Source: a bacterium (GTDB lineage Bacteria > Sumerlaeota > Sumerlaeia > SLMS01 > JAHLLQ01). Taken from it: DNA of 64,000 nucleotides. The translations under genes were made by a program, and so were the position numbers. The notes beneath the pieces were generated by a model. That model was given only the letters and a program-made list of their open reading frames with translations, was not told the origin of the DNA and ran no database searches. Every line of letters starts with the position of its first letter. Position 1 is the first letter of the stretch. This document shows, piece after piece, positions 44,966 through 53,726 of the stretch. Where the stretch lies: assembly GCA_020444065.1 (NCBI GenBank), contig JAHLLQ010000002.1:558001-622000 (forward strand). Direction: 5' to 3'.

Positions 44966-45609
44966 TCGACGCCCAACACCAGCACCATGCCGAGCGTGAT
45001 GAACGTCGCCGTCGCCGGCCGATGTCCGCTTGGACATGGAGCGCGGTGGTCATCGCAATGGTGATCCTGGCCGGCGAGGCTTTCTGGTTTGGAAACCAGT
45101 GGGGCGAGATGCGTCCGCAGGAAGAGATCCTGCACTACAGTAATCCCACCGGCCAGGGCGAGAGACTCAGGGGACTCGCGATGACGTTCTATCGCGGCGT
45201 GAACTTCGAGACCCCCATCGAGACGCGCATCCTTCGGGGCGAACTGCGTTTTCCGCTCAACGATGAACTCGGCGAAGGCATGCCGTGGAGAAGCATCTCC
45301 GTCCGTATGAGCGGTCAATTGATCGTTCCGAAGACTGGAGACTACCGCTTCTTCCTGTACTGCGATGATGCTGGACGCGTGACGGTGGGGGACACGTTGG
45401 TGCACGACGCCTGGCCGCGGCAGACTCGCGCGGGACAGGCCAGCGAACCCATCCACCTTGAAAAGGGCACCGCGCCGATCACGGTTGAAGTGCGGAACGA
45501 TTACGCGAGTGGCTGGATCGCGATGGAATGGGCCGGACCCGGTTTGGGGCGGCGCTACATGACGACCGACGACTTTTTCGCGGACCCCAATCCGGGAGGC
45601 GTGCCGTGA
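44962..45609 (+). CDS. Membrane-anchored PA14-domain protein
   Basis: 215 aa. A short basic cytoplasmic N-terminus, one membrane helix (about 25-45: AVVIAMVILAGEAFWF), then a PA14 domain (about 65-205) with GLAMTFYRGVNFE, GDYRFFLYCDDAGRVTVGD and APITVEVRNDYASGWIAMEW. PA14 domains generally bind carbohydrate. It is presented on the periplasmic side, between a glycosyltransferase and a polytopic membrane protein with 4-nt overlaps on both sides. This suggests recognition of the glycan being built or moved. Confidence 0.86.
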   Translation: MIDAQHQHHAERDERRRRRPMSAWTWSAVVIAMVILAGEAFWFGNQWGEMRPQEEILHYSNPTGQGERLRGLAMTFYRGVNFETPIETRILRGELRFPLNDELGEGMPWRSISVRMSGQLIVPKTGDYRFFLYCDDAGRVTVGDTLVHDAWPRQTRAGQASEPIHLEKGTAPITVEVRNDYASGWIAMEWAGPGLGRRYMTTDDFFADPNPGGVP

Positions 45610-47735
45610 AGACTCGTTTCTTTGCCGCGTGCGGCCTCCTGCTCGTGCTCTTCTGGTGGTTCGTCCTGGCCTTTCAGTCGGAGTACGGCGACGGCGCGCG
45701 CATCCAAGCGGCTTTCCGGAATCGACCGGATTTCGGCGTCGAGGCCGCCTGGAAGTACATCGGGCCGCGTCCTCAGGAAGGCGAGAAGCTTGTCATCTAC
45801 GGTCGCCAGGGCCTCGGCGACAAAGGATCGCGCATTACTCTGAAGGCCTATCTCACCAATCCGGGGAAGCCGCCACCGCACACATCGGTCTGGAAGAGCG
45901 CATCCGTCCAGACGCCGGACATTTTCACTTTCAGCCAACTTGTCCTTCCCGATTGGCCGAAAGGCAAAGACCTCTACATCGGCCTGTCATGGAATATGCA
46001 CGCCCCCATCTGGTGGGAGCGCGGTCCGTGGCCGCATGGGATGCTGGAATCGAAGCCTTTCATCCGCGAGAAGACGAACGCCCGCTTCACTCCCGGTACC
46101 CGTGGAGATGAATTCGCCGGGCTGGATGTCCGAATTATCCCGGAGTCGAGAATCGCATCGCAGCCGGACGTCGACGCTCTTCCGCCCGCGTCGCAGGGCT
46201 TCACCCTCCCGTGGACATGGCTTCTTGTCTGGGCCGCCATGATCTGCGCCGGACTCTGGAGGCTGCCAAACTACAGAACGATCTGGCTTGTCTACAACGC
46301 CTTCATGGGAGTGCTTGTTTTGAAGGCCATGGAAGCCCTTCTGCCCAATCAATACCTGTGGGGCGGCTATTTCCTTCAGCGCACCGGCGAGCGCGCTTTC
46401 TGGATCGGCTTGATCCTGCTACAGGTTCTCTCCTTCCCGCCTCTGGCGCCGATCTGGAGACGTCTCTCTGTTCGGATCTGGAAGTTTGCCTACTGTATCT
46501 ACAGGCCCTGGTTGCTGATTGGGATTCTTCCGATCATCGCTTCAATAGTCTGCGTGGCTATCTGGAAGTTCCCTGTTCGTATGATGTACGGCGATGGATT
46601 CGGCGCGCTGGCTATTCCGGGTTACGATTACCACAACCCGCTGGCGGTCGCGCTTTATCGCGTGTTCCGCGCAGTCGAGCCTATGATCACAACATTTGTG
46701 AACGCAAAACTGGGGACGCAGTTCGTCCTGCGCCCCGGTTACGCCGACATGGAACTCCTGCCGTACTTCTTGATTCTCTTCTCGCCGCTGTTCATTCTTG
46801 GCACCTGGGGAATTGCCTGGGAAATTGGACGGAACCTGCGTGAGCGCACCATGCTCTGGGCGATTCTGCTCTCGGCCAAGACGCTTCTGCTTCAGTTCCA
46901 GTACATCGAAGTCTACGGACCGGCCGTTGCCATTACGACTGTCACCGTGTGGTTGGTCCTCCGCGCGTACTTGAAGCATCGCGACGTCGTCCTCTGCACT
47001 GTGGCGGCCTTCTTCGCCTATCTGTTCCACATGTCCTTCGCTCCGGCACTTCCGATTTTGGCCCTACTGTGGTTCCGCAGAGCGATCGCCTTCCGATTTC
47101 ATCCGGGATGGTGGGCACCCAGACTGCTGGCCGTCGCGGCGCTGGCGGGATTCATCTGGTTGAACACCTTGCTGGTGCTGTTCGTGATGAAGCACCACTA
47201 CGACGTCGTAGCCTTCGGGCGCGCCGTTCCCGAAAACGGCCTCGCCATGCTGAAGGGCTCGACGGGCCTTCCTCACGAGCAGGTCTTCCTGCAGTGGTCC
47301 GAAGTCAACTACACGCACTTCTACACACTGCCGACATGGGAGCACTTCTCCCAATGGGCCGGCTCGTTGATCTTCCTCACCGGACCGGGGCTCTTCTGGC
47401 TCGGGCTCTGCGCCATGCGTCGCATCAAGACGTGGGGCCGAACGGCCATTGGTTGGGGATTCCTGATCGGGGCCGTGGCATTTCTTGTCGCGTCGTTCTT
47501 CCTGGCAACCAGTTTCCCGAATCCGAAGGACTGGGACGTCTTCTCCGAGGCGTGGGTGATCTGGTGCGTCGCGTCGCTGCTCTTCATGACGCGACTGCGG
47601 ACACTGCCGCCGCACGTCACGCGTTGGGGACTGCTGGCGCTGTTGATGTACCAGCTTTGGGACACGGGCCTTTGGCTGGTGTACAACCTGTCCTGGGGGC
47701 CACCAGTGGGGCAGAGGATCTTCCTCTTCTATTAG
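45606..47735 (+). CDS. Large polytopic membrane protein, glycosyltransferase-like
   Basis: 709 aa. GTG start overlapping the PA14 stop (GTGA). One N-terminal helix (about 5-23), a periplasmic beta-rich domain (about 25-195), then about 11-12 membrane helices to the C-terminus. The topology suggests a C-superfamily glycosyltransferase or flippase. However, I see no clear DE/DD motif in the first loop, so the family is left open. Last gene of the operon that begins with moxR. Confidence 0.75.
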   Translation: MKTRFFAACGLLLVLFWWFVLAFQSEYGDGARIQAAFRNRPDFGVEAAWKYIGPRPQEGEKLVIYGRQGLGDKGSRITLKAYLTNPGKPPPHTSVWKSASVQTPDIFTFSQLVLPDWPKGKDLYIGLSWNMHAPIWWERGPWPHGMLESKPFIREKTNARFTPGTRGDEFAGLDVRIIPESRIASQPDVDALPPASQGFTLPWTWLLVWAAMICAGLWRLPNYRTIWLVYNAFMGVLVLKAMEALLPNQYLWGGYFLQRTGERAFWIGLILLQVLSFPPLAPIWRRLSVRIWKFAYCIYRPWLLIGILPIIASIVCVAIWKFPVRMMYGDGFGALAIPGYDYHNPLAVALYRVFRAVEPMITTFVNAKLGTQFVLRPGYADMELLPYFLILFSPLFILGTWGIAWEIGRNLRERTMLWAILLSAKTLLLQFQYIEVYGPAVAITTVTVWLVLRAYLKHRDVVLCTVAAFFAYLFHMSFAPALPILALLWFRRAIAFRFHPGWWAPRLLAVAALAGFIWLNTLLVLFVMKHHYDVVAFGRAVPENGLAMLKGSTGLPHEQVFLQWSEVNYTHFYTLPTWEHFSQWAGSLIFLTGPGLFWLGLCAMRRIKTWGRTAIGWGFLIGAVAFLVASFFLATSFPNPKDWDVFSEAWVIWCVASLLFMTRLRTLPPHVTRWGLLALLMYQLWDTGLWLVYNLSWGPPVGQRIFLFY

Positions 47736-47833
47736 TCTCTCGCATGCCTATATGCCCATTTTTCCTTGCCGAATCAGCATTCCAGCCCCCATTCTTAAGC
47801 TCAGACTGATACCAACCGCGCAAGGACCGTACA

Positions 47834-48115
47834 ATGAACCGGCTTCTCCCCGGCGCCGTTATGGCGCTGCTTTGTCTTTCGTATCCATTTCTTTCAATTG
47901 CCTCGGAGACACCCGTTTTTGGCGATATCGGGAAATCGTCAGCCGTGAATCTGTCGGACGCCGTCCTGATGCAGCGCGAGCTTAACGTCGGACCGCTCCC
48001 GTACGATCAGTTTCTTGACATCAACCTGGATGGGCAGCTCACCTCCCGGGATGCGGAGCTCCTCTATCTCTGGTCCATTGGGGCGATTCCCGTGATTCCA
48101 TATCTGGAGGACTGA
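47834..48115 (+). CDS. Small secreted dockerin-like protein
   Basis: 93 aa with signal peptide 1-24. The mature ~69 residues are essentially one type-I-dockerin-like unit: VNLSDAVLMQREL, then DINLDGQLTSRDAELLYLW, two calcium-binding EF-hand-like loops each followed by a helix. The first loop lacks the initial Asp-rich part seen in the second. There is no catalytic module attached, unlike cellulosomal dockerin proteins. It may be a free adaptor or a leftover of a larger protein. No cohesin gene is in the window. Confidence 0.75.
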   Translation: MNRLLPGAVMALLCLSYPFLSIASETPVFGDIGKSSAVNLSDAVLMQRELNVGPLPYDQFLDINLDGQLTSRDAELLYLWSIGAIPVIPYLED

Positions 48116-48135
48116 TCTGAAAGCACTTACGGCCC

Positions 48136-48179
48136 GCGCCTCCGAAATGCCGACCAACATGGGTCCATTTCGGGGGCGC
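48136..48179. other. 44-nt near-perfect hairpin upstream of rpmF
   Basis: A 14-bp stem (one G-T pair), GCGCCTCCGAAATG/CATTTCGGGGGCGC, with an inner 4-bp GACC/GGTC extension and a short loop. No U-tract follows on either strand, so it is not a standard terminator. It lies between the dockerin-like gene and rpmF. Confidence 0.75.
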
Positions 48180-48309
48180 AGGGAACCGTTGCAGCCCAAT
48201 AGAGCCAGCCTGGAAGATAGCCGGAAATTGCCTCGCAGGCGCATTCCCCCTTGACGCGACAAGGGGATTGCCTTCACAAGCACACGTCTTTTTCGGAGGT
48301 TACCGACCA

Positions 48310-48492
48310 ATGCCAGTACCCAGAAGACGCCACTGCTCCTCCCGCCAGGGGAAGGACCGGGCGCATAAGAAACTCTACCGCAAGCTGACCGTTCCGTGCG
48401 AAAAGTGCGGCGAACCGAAGCTGCGTCACCGCGTTTGCCCCGCATGCGGTACCTACAAGAAGCGGGATGTAAAGCCCGTCGTCACCACCTGA
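48310..48492 (+). CDS. rpmF: 50S ribosomal protein L32
   Basis: 60 aa, typical L32: MPVPRRRHCSSRQGKDRAHKK followed by a zinc-ribbon (CEKCGEPKLRHRVCPACG) with all four cysteines. GGAGG is 10 nt before the ATG. It leads into plsX 40 bp later, the common rpmF-plsX-fab arrangement. The DUF177 (YceD) gene that usually precedes rpmF is absent here. Confidence 0.96.
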   Translation: MPVPRRRHCSSRQGKDRAHKKLYRKLTVPCEKCGEPKLRHRVCPACGTYKKRDVKPVVTT

Positions 48493-48532
48493 TCGTGGCG
48501 ACCCCCTAGCACTCTGAAAGAGAGTCGAATAC

Positions 48533-49570
48533 ATGCGGGTCGCTCTCGATGCGATGGGTGGGGATCTTGGTCCCCGGCCGGCGGTCGAGGGGGCGGTTCT
48601 TGCTGCCCGGCGCTACAACATTGAAGTCGCGCTGGTTGGCAAGCCCCGCTACCTGGAACGCTTTCTTGCGGCGATGAAGGTCAATGATCGCCGGATTTCG
48701 ATCGTTGAAGCCAACGACGTGATCCGGATGACCGATTCGCCCAGCGAAACGCTGCGCCGTCGGAACTCCTCGCTCGCCATTGCCGCTGGCCTCGTCAAGA
48801 ACGGGGAGGCGGATGCCCTCGTTTCCGCAGGGAACACGGGGGCAGTGCTAGCTCATTGTCTGCTGTCCTGGCGAACACTGCCAGGCATCAAGAAACCCGC
48901 AATCGCGACCTTCCTACCGACGCTCGAGGAATCGATCATCGTCCTCGACGCCGGCGCGAACGTCGATTGTAAGCCCCCCCAATTGATCAATTTCGCGATC
49001 ATGGGGTCGGTTTACTGCCGCTATGTTTTGAAGCGCCAGAGCCCGCGCGTCGGGCTTCTTTCCATTGGCGAAGAGGAAACAAAGGGCAACGAAGTCACCG
49101 TCGCGTCCCACAAGCTGCTCCGGGAAACAGACCTGAATTTCCTGGGCAACGCAGAGGGGCGCGATGTCTTTACCGGGGACTTTGACGTGATCGTGTGCGA
49201 CGGATTCGTCGGCAACGTCTTGCTCAAGACGGCCGAGGGCGTTGCCTCGATGGTTTTCAGAACGTTGAAGAACGAAGTGCGAAAGAGCGTCATCGCGTCG
49301 CTCGGGGCGGCCGCCATGCGGCCCGCAGCCAAGCGCGTCAAGGCCCGTACCGATTACGACGAGTACGGCGGCGCGCCGTTGCTTGGCGTAAACGGCATCT
49401 CGATTATCGCCCATGGACGGTCGAATCGAAAGGCCTACATGAACGCTCTTCGCGTGGCCGCCGAGTGCCACAACCGCGAGTTGGTTCGGCATCTGAGTGA
49501 GGAGCTGGAGCGGGTGAATAAGCAGATTGCCCCTCTTCAGCAGAATGCCGAGGCTGGCGCCGAATCGTAG
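48533..49570 (+). CDS. plsX: Phosphate acyltransferase PlsX
   Basis: Converts acyl-ACP to acyl-phosphate, the donor for PlsY in glycerolipid synthesis; peripheral membrane enzyme. 345 aa. Signatures: VALDAMGGDLGP at the start, SAGNTGAVLA, GLLSIGEEETKGNE and DVIVCDGFVGNVLLKTAEG. The ~30-residue polar C-terminal tail is longer than in some homologues. Second gene of rpmF-plsX-fabH-fabD-fabG. Confidence 0.97.
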   Translation: MRVALDAMGGDLGPRPAVEGAVLAARRYNIEVALVGKPRYLERFLAAMKVNDRRISIVEANDVIRMTDSPSETLRRRNSSLAIAAGLVKNGEADALVSAGNTGAVLAHCLLSWRTLPGIKKPAIATFLPTLEESIIVLDAGANVDCKPPQLINFAIMGSVYCRYVLKRQSPRVGLLSIGEEETKGNEVTVASHKLLRETDLNFLGNAEGRDVFTGDFDVIVCDGFVGNVLLKTAEGVASMVFRTLKNEVRKSVIASLGAAAMRPAAKRVKARTDYDEYGGAPLLGVNGISIIAHGRSNRKAYMNALRVAAECHNRELVRHLSEELERVNKQIAPLQQNAEAGAES

Positions 49571-49642
49571 GGATGAGTCTTCCCCCGCCTGCCCGCGATT
49601 TGCACACCAGTTCAATTTTGCTCAAAAGGTGGATCAACAAAA

Positions 49643-50641
49643 GTGAATCTCCCGACACGTTCCGGCATCCTGGGAGTAGGTACCGGAATCCCTGAGACAA
49701 TCCTGTCCAACGCCGACCTTGAGAAGATGGTCGAGACCAGCGACGAGTGGATCACAAGTCGCACGGGCGTTCGCGAACGCCGCATTCTGGCTGAGGGCGA
49801 GACGAACGCGCAGTTCGGCGCCGAAGCCGTCCGGAATGCCGTGAAGAACGCCGGCCTGACACTCGATGACATCGACCTGATCATTTCCTGCACGTTCACA
49901 CCGGACTACACGGCTCCGAACGCGGCGTGCATGGTGCACAGCAATCTGGGCCTCAAGCAGCAGGCCCCTGCCTTCGACCTGAACGGTGCTTGTTCCGGGT
50001 TCGTTTATGGATTGCAGGTTGCCGATTCGCTCGTTCGCACGGGCGTTTATCGCAACATCGCCGTCATCGGCATGGAAGCGATCACCCGTGGCGTCGACTT
50101 CACCGACCGCAACACGTGTGTTCTGTTTGGTGACGGTGCCGGCGCGGCCATCGTTGGCGCGATGCCCGAAGGCAGCAACCGCGGCATCCTCAGCACCTTC
50201 TGCGGTGCCGATGGCCAGGGCCACGACCTCATCACGCTTCCCGCATCGGGCAGCGCCGAGCCGATCAACGAAGAGCGTCTACGCGACAAGATGCACTGCC
50301 TCCGCATGAACGGTCGCGAAGTCTTCAAATTCGCCGTTCGCATCCTCGGCACCGCCATGGACGAAGCCATGAAGCGCGCCGATATGACGATCGACGACAT
50401 CGATCTGCTCATTCCGCACCAGGCGAACATCCGAATCATGGACGCCGCCGTGGATCGCTTCGGCATTCCGCGCGATCGTGTTGTTTGCAACGTCGAGCGC
50501 TTCGGAAATACCTCTGCCGCCAGCATTCCGCTCGCCCTCGGTGAGATCGTCGAGAGCGGTCGCCTGAAGGAAGGCATGACCGTTGGACTCGTTGCCTTCG
50601 GCGCGGGCCTGACTTACGCCGCCTCGATCGTTCGCTGGTAA
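49643..50641 (+). CDS. fabH: 3-oxoacyl-[ACP] synthase III FabH
   Basis: Condenses acetyl-CoA with malonyl-ACP to start fatty-acid elongation. 332 aa. Catalytic C117 (DLNGACSGF), His in LIPHQANIRIMD and Asn in VERFGNTSAAS are intact. GTG start with AAGGTGG upstream. 72 bp separate it from plsX and 27 bp from fabD, consistent with one operon. Confidence 0.97.
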   Translation: MNLPTRSGILGVGTGIPETILSNADLEKMVETSDEWITSRTGVRERRILAEGETNAQFGAEAVRNAVKNAGLTLDDIDLIISCTFTPDYTAPNAACMVHSNLGLKQQAPAFDLNGACSGFVYGLQVADSLVRTGVYRNIAVIGMEAITRGVDFTDRNTCVLFGDGAGAAIVGAMPEGSNRGILSTFCGADGQGHDLITLPASGSAEPINEERLRDKMHCLRMNGREVFKFAVRILGTAMDEAMKRADMTIDDIDLLIPHQANIRIMDAAVDRFGIPRDRVVCNVERFGNTSAASIPLALGEIVESGRLKEGMTVGLVAFGAGLTYAASIVRW

Positions 50642-50668
50642 TCGGAAACCGACCGAAGAGGAGTTGTC

Positions 50669-51607
50669 ATGACGAAGATTGCCTACATCTTCCCCGGGCA
50701 GGGCAGCCAGGCCGTCGGCATGGGCAAGGATGCCGCCGAGCACAATGCTGACGCGAAGCAGATGTTCGCCAAGGCTGACGAAGTCCTTGGCTACCCGCTG
50801 GCCCAGATGTGCTTCGAAGGTCCGGAAGAGGATCTGAAGCAGACGCAGAACACGCAGCCGGCGCTGTATCTTTCCAGCGCCGCCACGCTGGCCGTGCTGA
50901 GCGCCGCGGGTATCGAGCCCATGGCCGTGGCCGGTCACTCGCTCGGCGAGTACACCGCACTCTACGCCGCCGGATCGTTTGATTTCGAAACTGGCCTGAA
51001 GCTGGTCCGTCACCGCGGATTGGCCTTTGCCGACGCCGGCAACAAGCGCCAGGGCGCGATGGCCGCGATCATTGGGTTAGACGGCGCGAAGGTCGCCGAA
51101 CTCTGTGAGCAGGCGAGCGGCGATCACGGTGTCTCCGTCCCCGCGAACTTCAACGATCCGACACAAACCGTCATCAGCGGCGATCCGCCGGCTGTCGAGA
51201 AGGCTTGCGAGCTCTGCAAGGAAGCCGGTGCGCGACGTGCGCTTCCGCTTCCCGTCAGTGGCGCGTTCCACTCGCCACTCGTCGAGCCCGCCCGCGATGC
51301 CATGCAGGAAGCTCTCGCCGACGTGACGTTGGCCGCGCCGAAGTACGGCTTCGTCAACAACGCCGATGCCAAGGCGCTGTCCGATCCGGATGCGATCAAG
51401 GATTCCCTGATCCGCCAGGTTACCAGCAGCGTCCGGTGGGTCCAATGCGTTGAGCAGCTTCTCGCGTTGGGGGCGGAAGCCTTCGTCGAAGTTGGTAGCG
51501 GCAAAGTCCTGGCCGGCCTGGTGCGTCGCATCAATCGTGACATCCCCGTTCACACGACGGAAAGCTGGGATGCGATCGAGAAGACCATCGCTGCATTGAA
51601 GGGCTGA
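50669..51607 (+). CDS. fabD: Malonyl-CoA-ACP transacylase FabD
   Basis: Loads malonyl groups onto ACP. 312 aa. YIFPGQGSQAVGMG at the N-terminus, the nucleophile S91 in GHSLGEYTAL and the histidine in GAFHSPL are all present. GAGGAG precedes the ATG. Operon member between fabH and fabG. Confidence 0.97.
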   Translation: MTKIAYIFPGQGSQAVGMGKDAAEHNADAKQMFAKADEVLGYPLAQMCFEGPEEDLKQTQNTQPALYLSSAATLAVLSAAGIEPMAVAGHSLGEYTALYAAGSFDFETGLKLVRHRGLAFADAGNKRQGAMAAIIGLDGAKVAELCEQASGDHGVSVPANFNDPTQTVISGDPPAVEKACELCKEAGARRALPLPVSGAFHSPLVEPARDAMQEALADVTLAAPKYGFVNNADAKALSDPDAIKDSLIRQVTSSVRWVQCVEQLLALGAEAFVEVGSGKVLAGLVRRINRDIPVHTTESWDAIEKTIAALKG

Positions 51608-51654
51608 CCCAGCCAACCGCAAAATCTGAAACGACTACCAATTGGAGTATTTCC

Positions 51655-52398
51655 ATGACTGATCTTTCTGGAAAAGTTGCTATCGTCACCGGCGGTGGTC
51701 AGGGCATTGGCCGCGCAATCGCGCTGCGGCTGGCCGCGTGCGGCGCTTCTGTCGTCGTCAATTCCTTCACTGAGAGTAGCTGCGGAGCCGTGGCGAAGGA
51801 AATCACTGACGCCGGCGGAACCGCCGTTGCCAAGAACGGCGACGTGGGCGATTCGGCCTTCTGCGCCGAGCTGATCGAATTTACTCAGCAGACCTATGGC
51901 GGCTTGCACATCCTCGTGAACAACGCCGGCATCACCCGTGACAATCTGTTGATGCGCATGAAGGAAGAGGATTGGGACGCGGTGTTGAACACCAACCTGC
52001 GTTCCGCGTTCCTGCTGGCCAAGGCCGGTTGCCGCCCGATGATGAAGTCCCGCTGGGGCCGCATCATCAACGTGACGTCGATCGTCGGCATCATCGGCAA
52101 TCCCGGCCAGGCCAATTACTGCGCCTCGAAGGCCGGCATGATTGGCCTGACCAAGTCGCTGGCGAAGGAACTCGCCTCGCGCAATATCCTCGTCAACGGC
52201 GTGGCCCCAGGCTTCATCCAGACGCGCATGACCGATGCCCTCGCCGAGGCTCAGCGCGAAGCGCTTCAGAAGGAAATTCCTCTGCAGCGGCTTGGCCAGC
52301 CCGACGACATCGCCGGCTGTGTCGAGTTCCTCTGCTCCGAGCAGGCTGCCTATATCACCGGCCAGACCATCGAAGTGACCGGCGGTTTGGGCATGTAA
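51655..52398 (+). CDS. fabG: 3-oxoacyl-[ACP] reductase FabG
   Basis: NADPH-dependent reduction of beta-ketoacyl-ACP. 247 aa short-chain dehydrogenase with TGGGQGIGR (12-20), NNAG (89-92), S142, Y155 and K159. The C-terminus YITGQTIEVTGGLGM is typical of FabG. GGAG precedes the ATG. It is the last gene of the operon: a strong terminator follows, whereas acpP and fabF usually come next in this arrangement. Confidence 0.97.
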   Translation: MTDLSGKVAIVTGGGQGIGRAIALRLAACGASVVVNSFTESSCGAVAKEITDAGGTAVAKNGDVGDSAFCAELIEFTQQTYGGLHILVNNAGITRDNLLMRMKEEDWDAVLNTNLRSAFLLAKAGCRPMMKSRWGRIINVTSIVGIIGNPGQANYCASKAGMIGLTKSLAKELASRNILVNGVAPGFIQTRMTDALAEAQREALQKEIPLQRLGQPDDIAGCVEFLCSEQAAYITGQTIEVTGGLGM

Positions 52399-52424
52399 TC
52401 CCAATCACAAATGAACGATCCGAC

Positions 52425-52464
52425 GGTGGGGGAGAGCCATTCGGCATCCCCCACCTTTCTTTTT
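52425..52464 (+). terminator. Intrinsic terminator after fabG
   Basis: A perfect 9-bp stem GGTGGGGGA/TCCCCCACC with a 13-nt loop is followed by TTTCTTTTT. It closes rpmF-plsX-fabHDG. Confidence 0.93.
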
Positions 52465-52554
52465 GCCCAGCGGACCCTTTTCGTCGTTGTGCCCGCCCTC
52501 TCCGGCTGGCACGTTGCACTGAACGAGATGTGATTTCCCGGAGTGCGACCTTCC

Positions 52555-53724
52555 ATGACGCCGTATCCCTTTCTCGATGTGAAAGCCAACACCGCCGCGA
52601 TTCGCGAGGATCTGGACAAAGCCATCGCGCGAGTCCTGGACCACTGCAAGTTCATCAATGGTCCGGAGCTGACGGAGTTCGAATCGCAGTGGGCGGAGTA
52701 CTGCGAAGCCAAGTACGCCATCGGCACCGCTAACGGCACCGCATCGCTGCAGACGATCCTTCATGCCCTGGGCGTCGGTCCCGGCAGTGAAGTTATCCTG
52801 CCTTCGCACACGTTTATGGCCACAGCCGAGGCGGTCGTTTTGCAAGGCGCGAAACCGGTCTTCGTGGAAGTTCTAGACAGCACCATGCTGATCGATCCGA
52901 CGGCCGTCGCCGAAGCGATTACCGACCACACGAAAGCGATCTTGGCCGTCGATCTGTACGGTCTGCCGGCCGACTACGAACGTCTTCACCAGGTTGCTGA
53001 CAAGCACGAGATTCCGATCGTCGAGGACGCCGCCCAGGCGCATGGCGCTTCGATCGGCGGAAAGACAGCCGGCACTCTGGGCGCGGCCGCGGCATTCAGT
53101 TTCTTCCCCGGAAAGAATCTCGGTGCATTCGGCGACGGCGGTGGCCTTACAACGAACGACGAGAAACTGGCCGATCGTTGTCGCGCGTTCGTCAATCATG
53201 GTCGCGAAAGCAAGTACGTCCACGATTTCATCGGCACGAACTTCCGACTGGATACACTACAAGCCGCAATTCTCACCGTGAAGCTGGCGCACCTCGATAA
53301 ATGGAACGAACGTCGCCGCGCGATTGCCGCGCGCTATGTCGAGCGCCTTTCGGCCGAACCCTTCGATGAGTACCCGATCTCGTGGCAGCGCATGCCGAAG
53401 AACGCCGTCAGTTCCTATCACCTGTTTGTGATCCGCGTGGAAGGCCTGCGCGATGCCGTGCGTCGCGCCCTCAGTCAGCGTGGCGTGACGACCGGCATGC
53501 ACTACCCCGTGCCGTGCCACCTGCAGCCGGCCATGGCCGCATACGGTTATCGCCCGGGTTCGCTTCCGCTGACCGAGCGCATTTGCGACGAACTGATTTC
53601 GCTGCCGATCGGGCCAGAGATGCCGGTCGAGCACGCCGATGAAATCATGGACATCCTGGCCGAAGAACTCGGCCGCCTTATGAGCTGGCGCCGTCGCCGC
53701 TCCGATCGCCCGAAGGGAGGCTGA
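52555..53724 (+). CDS. DegT/DnrJ/EryC1-family sugar aminotransferase
   Basis: 389 aa PLP enzyme that makes amino sugars from nucleotide keto-sugars. PLP lysine K187 (FFPGKNLGAFGDGG), the pyridine-nitrogen Asp D158 (IVEDAAQAHGA) and the C-terminal MHYPVPCHLQPA substrate loop are all present. ATG 52555 is chosen with GGAG 11 nt upstream; an in-frame GTG at 52543 overlaps that site. It likely supplies an amino sugar for surface polysaccharide. aroQ follows 2 bp later, so the two are co-translated. Confidence 0.94.
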   Translation: MTPYPFLDVKANTAAIREDLDKAIARVLDHCKFINGPELTEFESQWAEYCEAKYAIGTANGTASLQTILHALGVGPGSEVILPSHTFMATAEAVVLQGAKPVFVEVLDSTMLIDPTAVAEAITDHTKAILAVDLYGLPADYERLHQVADKHEIPIVEDAAQAHGASIGGKTAGTLGAAAAFSFFPGKNLGAFGDGGGLTTNDEKLADRCRAFVNHGRESKYVHDFIGTNFRLDTLQAAILTVKLAHLDKWNERRRAIAARYVERLSAEPFDEYPISWQRMPKNAVSSYHLFVIRVEGLRDAVRRALSQRGVTTGMHYPVPCHLQPAMAAYGYRPGSLPLTERICDELISLPIGPEMPVEHADEIMDILAEELGRLMSWRRRRSDRPKGG

Positions 53725-53726
53725 CC

